NCBI RefSeq assembly: GCF_009451885.1
Contig: NZ_WIAO01000018.1
Location: 1-64,000 of the forward strand
Length of the DNA: 64,000 bases
Direction of reading: 5' to 3'
From: Glycomyces albidus
GTDB lineage: Bacteria; Actinomycetota; Actinomycetes; Mycobacteriales; Micromonosporaceae
The notes under the pieces: model-generated
Told to the model about the DNA's origin: nothing
Databases searched by the model: none
What the model saw: only the letters and a program-made list of their open reading frames with translations
Made by a program: the position numbers and the translations under genes
Shown here: positions 58,466 to 64,000 of the stretch, piece after piece
How the letters are laid out: each line of letters begins with the position of its first letter
Numbering within the stretch: position 1 is the first letter of the stretch

Positions 58466-61195
58466 TCAGGCTTCGGCGGTCAGTTCGGCGTCGGCGCCGG
58501 TGACGGCGCCGTCGGCGACCTCGGCGGTCGCGGCGGCGGCGGCGTACCCTTCGGCGCTGACCTCCAGGGTGCGTTCACCGGCGTCGGTGAACAGGACGTA
58601 CTCGCCGTCGGCGGCGGTGACGGCCGCGGCGCCCGAGGCCGCGTCGTACACGCGCGCGCCCGCGACCGGGTCGCCCGTCTCTGCGTCGGTGACGGTGCCG
58701 CGCACCAGCCCGCCGTCGAGGGCGTCGCAGCCGCCGACGCGGACGTTGTCGACCATCCACCAGAACGCCCACGTGGCGTTGTCGGTGAAGTGGAACTTGA
58801 GCTGGACGGCGGTCTGGTCGGCCCACTCGGACAGGTCGACGGTCTCGACCGTGGCCTCGAGGTCCTCGTTGGTGTACCAGACCTGCTCCCAGGTGGCCCC
58901 GCCGTCGGCGGACACGAGCACCTCGGCTTCGGAGCCGATCCCGCCGTCCACGAAGAAGTTCGCGAAGGACAGGGTCGGTTCCGCGGCGGCGCTCAGGTCG
59001 AACGGCGCGGTGATCATGTCGGTGTCGGTGAGCAGCTCGATGTCGGAGGCGTCGGAGTTGGCCTCCGCGTACCCGCCCGAGCCGGGGGTCATGTTGCCGT
59101 AGTCCCACGGGTCGTCGAACACCCACGGGAAGTCGTCCTCGCCGTTGTTGACGACCTCCCAGCCGGGCGGCGCGGCGAGGGACTCGAAGCGCTCGTCGAG
59201 CACCTCGGATCCGAAGCCGGGCGCCAGGCAGCCCTCGGCGAGCGGCACCTCGATCAGTGCGGCGTCGTCCGGGTCCACGGTGAGGGCCCGGTAGCCGGGG
59301 TAGTCGGTCTCGACGGTCAGCGGCCAGTCGCCTTCGGCGGGGATGACCAGGCTGTACTCGCCGGTGAACGGGTCGGTCTCGGCGACGGCCTCGCCGCCGG
59401 CGGTCTCGACCGTGGCGTCGAGCGGCCAGCCCTGGCCGCCGCCGTCGACGACCTGCCCGGCGACCGTGCGGGTCTCCAGGCGCTCGATCTCGGCGTCGAA
59501 GACCGCGGCGCCGTTGCGGCCGACCCGCACGGAGCCGGTGGTCTCGCCGTAGAGGAACTTCGAGACGGTGACGTGGTAGCGCCCGGCGGGGATCCGCTCG
59601 AACGCGTACGCGCCGTCGGCGTCCGTGGTCGCTTCGCGGACGACGCCGCCCTCGAAGACGAGCCGGGCGCCGGCGACCGGGTCGCCGTGCTGGTCGGTGA
59701 CGGTCCCCGACAGGGACCCGAACTTCCCGGCGGGCGCCTCGTCGACGGCGTCCTCGACGTCGATGCGGCCGTGGCCGTAGACGTTGTTGGCCTCGGCGTC
59801 GCCGGTGCACTGGTCGTCGGCGGTGTCGACGGCCGTGCCGGTGATCGTCTCGTAGACGGCCTCGTAATCGCCCTCCAGTGTGGGCGATGCGGACATCAGG
59901 AGCGCGATGGAGCCGGCGACGTGCGGCGCGGCCATGGAGGTGCCGTCGCCGGTGCCGTACTCGTCGCCCGGGAGGGAGGAGAGGACCTCGACGCCGGGTG
60001 CGGACACGTCCGGTTTGAGGGTCCCGTTGAGGCCGTGGCCGCGCGAGGAGAAGTCGGCGATCGCGTGGTCCTCGTCGTACGCGCCGACGGCGATCACGTT
60101 CTCGTACACGCCGGGGGTGCTCATGGTCAGGCACGCGGAGCCGTTGTTGCCGGCCGCGAACACCGGGATGATGCCGGAGGCGTGCCACAGGTCGACGACC
60201 TCGGCGTAGATCGGGTCGTACCCGGGGATCGTGGTGCCCCACGAGTTGTTGACGACGTGCGGCGCCTTCAGCGGGTCGGGGTTGCGGCCCTCCGCGTCGG
60301 TGGGCGCGGCGATCCACTGGCCGGCGAGGATGAGCGTCTCGATGCTCGGGCAGCAGCCGTTCACGGCGATCCACTCGGCGTCGGGTGCGACGCCGATGCC
60401 GTCGTTGCCGACCATGGTGCCCATGGTGTGGGTGCCGTGGCCGTCGTCGTCGCAGGGGGCGTCGCCTTCGCAGACGTCCTGGATGTCGTAGAAGTTGTAG
60501 TCGTGCGTGTAGGTCCCGTCGCCGTTGCTGCCGCGGTAGGAGTCCTCGAGCGCGGGGTGGTCGAACTGCACGCCGGTGTCGATGTTGGCGACGACGATGC
60601 CCTCGCCGGTGAAGCCGTCCTCCCAGACCTCGGGGGCGCCGACGTCGGCGACGCCCCATTCGGCGGCGGCGGACTGGACGGCGTCCCAGGTCTGGAACCC
60701 GCCGCTCGCCTCCTCCTTGCCGCCGGGGGCGATCGGCTCGATCATGTCGTACTCGGGTGCGGCCACGACCTGCTCGACGCTGTCGAGCGCGACGAGGTCG
60801 GCGAGGAGTTCCTCGTCGGCCTGGACCTTGATCGTGGAGGCGCCCCAGAAGGTCTCGAAGTCGGCGCCGGCCGCTTCGAGGGCGGCGACGGCCTCCTGCT
60901 GCGAGGATTCGGCGTACGCCTTGGCGGCCGCGACCGCGGCGACGCCCTGCTGCTCCTTGGTGTCGGCGGCGAGCGCCGCGTCGTAGTCGGGGGAGCCGGT
61001 GAAGAGGAGCCACAGCTCCGCGTCGCCCGCGTCGGCGATCTCGGCGACGAGTTCGGGGGCGACTTTCTCGGCTATCAGGGCTTCGGTGGTCTCGGCCTCC
61101 TGGGCGGCCGCACCGGAGGCGACGGCCCCCGGGACGAGCGCGCCGGCGAAGGCGGCGGCGAGGATGCGGCGCGTGCGCCGCTGTGCAACTGTCAC
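58466..61195 (-). CDS. Secreted subtilisin-like (S8) serine protease with C-terminal carboxypeptidase-like domains
   Basis: This 909-residue protein starts at GTG 61195 behind AAAGGAG. A signal peptide (about 1-31, ending AAAQ) and an I9-type propeptide precede the catalytic domain with D206 (NIDTGVQFD), H253 (DGHGTH), oxyanion N350 and S420 (GTSMAAPH). It is followed by two carboxypeptidase-regulatory-like beta repeats (GSLSGTVTDQHGDPVAGARL and later), an extracellular MAM/lectin-like module (WADQTAVQLKFHFTDNATWAFWWMVDNV split) and a final GTVTDAETGDPVAGARVYD repeat. No sortase anchor is seen. Confidence 0.9.
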   Translation of the reverse strand: MTVAQRRTRRILAAAFAGALVPGAVASGAAAQEAETTEALIAEKVAPELVAEIADAGDAELWLLFTGSPDYDAALAADTKEQQGVAAVAAAKAYAESSQQEAVAALEAAGADFETFWGASTIKVQADEELLADLVALDSVEQVVAAPEYDMIEPIAPGGKEEASGGFQTWDAVQSAAAEWGVADVGAPEVWEDGFTGEGIVVANIDTGVQFDHPALEDSYRGSNGDGTYTHDYNFYDIQDVCEGDAPCDDDGHGTHTMGTMVGNDGIGVAPDAEWIAVNGCCPSIETLILAGQWIAAPTDAEGRNPDPLKAPHVVNNSWGTTIPGYDPIYAEVVDLWHASGIIPVFAAGNNGSACLTMSTPGVYENVIAVGAYDEDHAIADFSSRGHGLNGTLKPDVSAPGVEVLSSLPGDEYGTGDGTSMAAPHVAGSIALLMSASPTLEGDYEAVYETITGTAVDTADDQCTGDAEANNVYGHGRIDVEDAVDEAPAGKFGSLSGTVTDQHGDPVAGARLVFEGGVVREATTDADGAYAFERIPAGRYHVTVSKFLYGETTGSVRVGRNGAAVFDAEIERLETRTVAGQVVDGGGQGWPLDATVETAGGEAVAETDPFTGEYSLVIPAEGDWPLTVETDYPGYRALTVDPDDAALIEVPLAEGCLAPGFGSEVLDERFESLAAPPGWEVVNNGEDDFPWVFDDPWDYGNMTPGSGGYAEANSDASDIELLTDTDMITAPFDLSAAAEPTLSFANFFVDGGIGSEAEVLVSADGGATWEQVWYTNEDLEATVETVDLSEWADQTAVQLKFHFTDNATWAFWWMVDNVRVGGCDALDGGLVRGTVTDAETGDPVAGARVYDAASGAAAVTAADGEYVLFTDAGERTLEVSAEGYAAAAATAEVADGAVTGADAELTAEA

Positions 61196-61364
61196 GAACT
61201 CTCCTTTGGGGGGTGGCCCCGGCGGCGCCGGGGCCGTTGGGTATCGCAGGATTGCATCGGGTATTGACAGGTTGTCTGGGTAGATCCACTTTGGGATCCC
61301 CAAACGACGTACGCACCGAAGGCCCGTCACGGTTGCATTAGTTCTGATTTAGGCACAAGCGAAA

Positions 61365-61393
61365 GCCCCCTGCCGCTTCGGGCGGCAGGGGGC
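61365..61393 (-). terminator. Terminator of the second subtilase gene
   Basis: GCCCCCTGCCGC (61365-61376) and GCGGCAGGGGGC (61382-61393) form a perfect 12-bp stem with loop ttcgg, followed on the minus strand by TTTCGC. It lies between the two tandem subtilase genes, 17 nt past the second stop. Confidence 0.85.
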
Positions 61394-61409
61394 GGTCGTC
61401 ACTCGCGCA

Positions 61410-64000
61410 TCAGCAGTTGAGCTCCTCCAGGGTGAAGCTCAGGTCGGCGGTGTCGCCGGCCGGGAGCGCGATGCTCCCGAAGTCGGCGGCGTAGCCGTCC
61501 TTGGAGGCGATGATCGTGAAGTCGCCTTCGGGGAACCAGTACGAGTAGTTCCCGTCGGCGTCCGTCCAGAAGTGGAAGGACTCGCCGTCGGCGCTGCGGA
61601 CCTGGACCTGGGCGTCGCCGATCGCGGCGGTGGCGCCGTCGCAGGTCTCGGCGAGGACGGATCCGGTCAGCTTGCCCTGCTCGACCGTGGGGACGACGAG
61701 CATGGACACGTTCACGACGGGCGCCTCGCCGGGGCCGACGTAGTCGGCGGTGAGGGTGGCCGTGTAGGTGCCCGGCTGGTCGACGCCGCCGGCGGCGGTG
61801 GCGCTGGTCTTCACGGTGACGCTCACGGACTGCCCGGCCGGGACGGTCACGGAGTCGACGCTGGTGGTGAGCCAGGACGTGTCGCCGGGGTAGCCGTAGC
61901 CGAGGATCGCGAACCCGCCGCCGCCGGTGGTGAAGGTGACCTCGCCGTCGGCGGTGCCCGTGTTGGTGAGCGTGAGCCGGGTCGACCACGAGGCGCCCTG
62001 CTGGACGTAGGTGCTCAGGGTCGTGGTGGCGACGCTGATCTCGGCGACGCCGATCGCGAAGTCGGCCGCGGCGATCCCGTCGGGGACGATCGCGACCTCC
62101 TCGGTGGCGGCGCCGTATTCGGCGACGACGGCCGTGAACTCGGACGCTCCCGAGCCGGGCGCGAACATCCAGTAGGAGCCGTCGGCGGCGGTCGCGGCCT
62201 GGTGCCCGGAGGCGGTGTGGGTGACGGTGGCGCCTTCGAAGGGCTCGCCGGTCTCGAGGTCGGTGACGGTGCCGCGCACGAGGCCGCCTTCGATCGGGGA
62301 GCATTCGCGGTCGGTGCCGACGAAGACGTCGTCGACCTCCCACCACCAGGCCCAGGTCCGGTTGTCGTTGTAGTGGAACTTGACCTGCGCCTCGGTCGCG
62401 TGGGCCCATTCGGACAGGTCGACGGTGACGGTCTGGTTGCGCGCGTTGGCCGTCGGGGCCCACACGGTCTCCCAGGTGGCGCCGCCGTCGGGGCTGAAGA
62501 GGACTTCGGCGACGGTGTTGTAGGAGCCCTTGTAGTAGTCGGTCGCGAAGCTCAGGACCGGTTCGTCGGCGGCGGACAGGTCGAATTCCGGCGAGATGAG
62601 GTCGGAGTCGAGCAGCTTGTTGCCCGAGCCCTGCTCGTCGGAGTCGGCGACGGCGAACCCGCCGGAGCCGGGGGTGCGGTTGCCGCGGGCGCCCGGGTCG
62701 TCGAACTCCCACGGGGTGGCGCCGCGGTCGACGACGGTCCAGCCTGCCGGGAGGGTCCCGCCCTCGAAGCGGTTGCCGAGCGGCTCGTACCCGTATCCGG
62801 GTGCGGTGCAGTTCTCGGCGATCGGGACTTCGATGGTGAGGTCGGCGGCGGCGACCGCGTCGACGGTGACGTCCTGGTAGCCGGGGTAGTCGGCGTCGAC
62901 GAGCAGCTCCCATTCGCCGACCGGGAGGGTCAGCGAGAACGCGCCGGTGACCGGGTCGGTGGTGGTGGTGACTTCACCGCCGGTGGTGCTCACGGTCGCC
63001 GCGAGCGGCCAGCCGTGGCCGCCGCCGTCGACGACGGTGCCGGTGACGGTGCCCGATTCGACCGCGGTGAGGACGGCGTCGTAGACGGCGGCCTGGTCGG
63101 CTTCGACGGTGACGGCGCCGGTGGTCTCACCGTAGCCGAACTTGTTGACGGTGACGCCGTACTCACCGGTCGGGACGACCGGGATCGTGAACGCGCCGTC
63201 GGCGCCGGTGGTGGCGGTGCGGGTGAACTCGCCGGTGAAGACGAGGTCGGCGTCCGCGACGGGTGCGCCGTCCTGGTCGACGACGGTGCCCGTGATCGAG
63301 CCGGTGTCGCCGATCGGGGAGGCGAGGACCGCCGCGAGGGCGTCGAGCTTGCCGTGGCCCCAGACGTTGTTGAGGTCCTCGGTGCCGCCGCATTCGCCGT
63401 CGGCGGTGGGAACGGCCGATCCGACGAGCGCTTCGTACACGCCGTCGTAGTCGCCGTCGAGCGCCGGAGCGGCCGAGAGCATCAGCGCCACGGCGCCCGC
63501 GACGTGCGGGGCGGCCATGGAGGTGCCGCTCTTGAGGCCGTACCCGGTTCCGGGGACCGCTGAGCGGACCGAGACGCCGGGGGCGGCGATGTCGGGCTTG
63601 ACCTGGCCGTCGCGGCCGGGGCCGCGGGCCGAGAAGTACCCGATCTCGCCGGCGGCGTCGAAGGCGCCGACGCCGATGACGTTCGGGTACAGGCCGGGCG
63701 AGCCGGCCGATTCGCAGCCGTCCTCGCCGTTGTTGCCCAGGGACACGACCGGGATGATCCCGGCGGCGTGCCACAGCGCCACGATGTCCTCGTAGAACGG
63801 GTCGTCGACGGACTGGGTGGTGCCCCAGGAGTTGTTGACGACGTCGGGCGCCTTGGACGGGTCGGGGTCGGAGCCGTCGGCCTTGGTGGGCGCGGCGATC
63901 CACTGCCCGGCGTCCAGGAGCGCGTCGGCGCTGGGGCAGCAGCCGTTCACGGCGATCCACTCGGCGCCGGGGGCGACGCCGATCTGGTTCTGGCCGCCGT
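61410..64000 (-). CDS. Second secreted S8 protease, tandem paralogue, N-terminus beyond the window
   Basis: The frame enters from the right edge (GGQNQIGVAPGAEWIAVNGCCPS) and runs 863 codons to TGA 61410. It keeps NNSWGTT, the oxyanion region SLGNNGEDG and the catalytic serine GTSMAAPHVAGA, followed by the same modules as the neighbouring protease (GSITGTVVDQDGAPVADADL, MAM-like AQVKFHYNDNRTWAWWWEVDDV) plus extra immunoglobulin-like repeats and a C-terminal LEELNC. The Asp and His of the triad lie outside the window. Confidence 0.9.
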   Translation of the reverse strand, partial: GGQNQIGVAPGAEWIAVNGCCPSADALLDAGQWIAAPTKADGSDPDPSKAPDVVNNSWGTTQSVDDPFYEDIVALWHAAGIIPVVSLGNNGEDGCESAGSPGLYPNVIGVGAFDAAGEIGYFSARGPGRDGQVKPDIAAPGVSVRSAVPGTGYGLKSGTSMAAPHVAGAVALMLSAAPALDGDYDGVYEALVGSAVPTADGECGGTEDLNNVWGHGKLDALAAVLASPIGDTGSITGTVVDQDGAPVADADLVFTGEFTRTATTGADGAFTIPVVPTGEYGVTVNKFGYGETTGAVTVEADQAAVYDAVLTAVESGTVTGTVVDGGGHGWPLAATVSTTGGEVTTTTDPVTGAFSLTLPVGEWELLVDADYPGYQDVTVDAVAAADLTIEVPIAENCTAPGYGYEPLGNRFEGGTLPAGWTVVDRGATPWEFDDPGARGNRTPGSGGFAVADSDEQGSGNKLLDSDLISPEFDLSAADEPVLSFATDYYKGSYNTVAEVLFSPDGGATWETVWAPTANARNQTVTVDLSEWAHATEAQVKFHYNDNRTWAWWWEVDDVFVGTDRECSPIEGGLVRGTVTDLETGEPFEGATVTHTASGHQAATAADGSYWMFAPGSGASEFTAVVAEYGAATEEVAIVPDGIAAADFAIGVAEISVATTTLSTYVQQGASWSTRLTLTNTGTADGEVTFTTGGGGFAILGYGYPGDTSWLTTSVDSVTVPAGQSVSVTVKTSATAAGGVDQPGTYTATLTADYVGPGEAPVVNVSMLVVPTVEQGKLTGSVLAETCDGATAAIGDAQVQVRSADGESFHFWTDADGNYSYWFPEGDFTIIASKDGYAADFGSIALPAGDTADLSFTLEELNC

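Noticed and set aside
58415-61267. 950-residue plus-strand open frame opposite the first subtilase
   Set aside because: It is a glycine/valine-rich shadow with no start context or domain; the minus strand has an intact protease with catalytic residues.
1-64000. CRISPR arrays, rRNA genes or riboswitches
   Set aside because: No regularly spaced repeats, rRNA-like sequence or known riboswitch core was seen.

Overview
The window is about 64 kb of very GC-rich DNA with GTG/TTG starts, short intergenic gaps and many ATGA overlaps. A MshB-type mycothiol deacetylase, a mycobacterial-type ArsC with an N-terminal helical domain, an ECF42-type sigma factor and an actinobacterial three-subunit succinate dehydrogenase all point to an actinomycete. 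Family Glycomycetaceae or a relative is possible, but I cannot prove the genus from this window.

Left core (1-6577): 5' part of a siroheme-synthase (CysG N-terminal) gene, a class A penicillin-binding protein, SURF1, an M20 dipeptidase and an M48 metalloprotease, with a strong convergent terminator between the two peptidases.

Accessory region (about 6578-37048): it begins at a tRNA-Arg(TCT) whose 3' end is fused directly to a 5' scrap of a small helix-turn-helix (HTH) gene. Related HTH copies, all on the minus strand, recur at 15540-15857 (intact), 26533-26636 (3' scrap), 29266-29691 (intact) and 36722-37048 (5'-damaged). They divide the region into modules. (a) A decayed IS5-type transposase and envelope/stress genes: DUF421, DUF305, DUF1622, a channel-like protein, a BCCT transporter, a PRC-barrel protein, a lipoprotein and a GH15 enzyme. 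(b) A probable reactive-sulfur operon (ArsR-rhodanese, MBL-rhodanese, MFS, cysteine desulfurase), a MerR-type metal operon (unknown protein, MerR, YnfA), a TetR-controlled drug ABC exporter and an ECF42 operon (VOC, YCII/DGPF, sigma). (c) A lone OLD-family ATPase/TOPRIM nuclease, a candidate phage-defence gene. (d) A large arsenic island: arsR-acr3-arsC with a truncated trxB, a second ArsC with an extra N-terminal domain, a cysteine-tailed flavoprotein with its own ArsR, a DinB-like protein, a third ArsR and an FAD monooxygenase.

Right core (37086-64000): three membrane proteins of unknown function, an alcohol dehydrogenase with a divergent XRE/MmyB-type regulator, MgtC, MshB, the sdhCAB operon, Ohr/OhrR with a clear operator, a TetR/membrane-protein pair sharing two TTGACA-type palindromes, YchF, a degenerate pterin dehydratase-like protein, a NUDIX hydrolase, and a D-amino-acid catabolic cluster (PLP deaminase, RidA, D-aminoacylase, DgoD-like enzyme). 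These are followed by a MerR/Old-Yellow-Enzyme pair and two tandem secreted subtilases, the second cut by the window edge.

The most unusual signal is the family of HTH copies in one orientation that sit exactly at the borders of the accessory modules, abut a tRNA and truncate a trxB gene. No CRISPR array, rRNA or complete transposon was seen.
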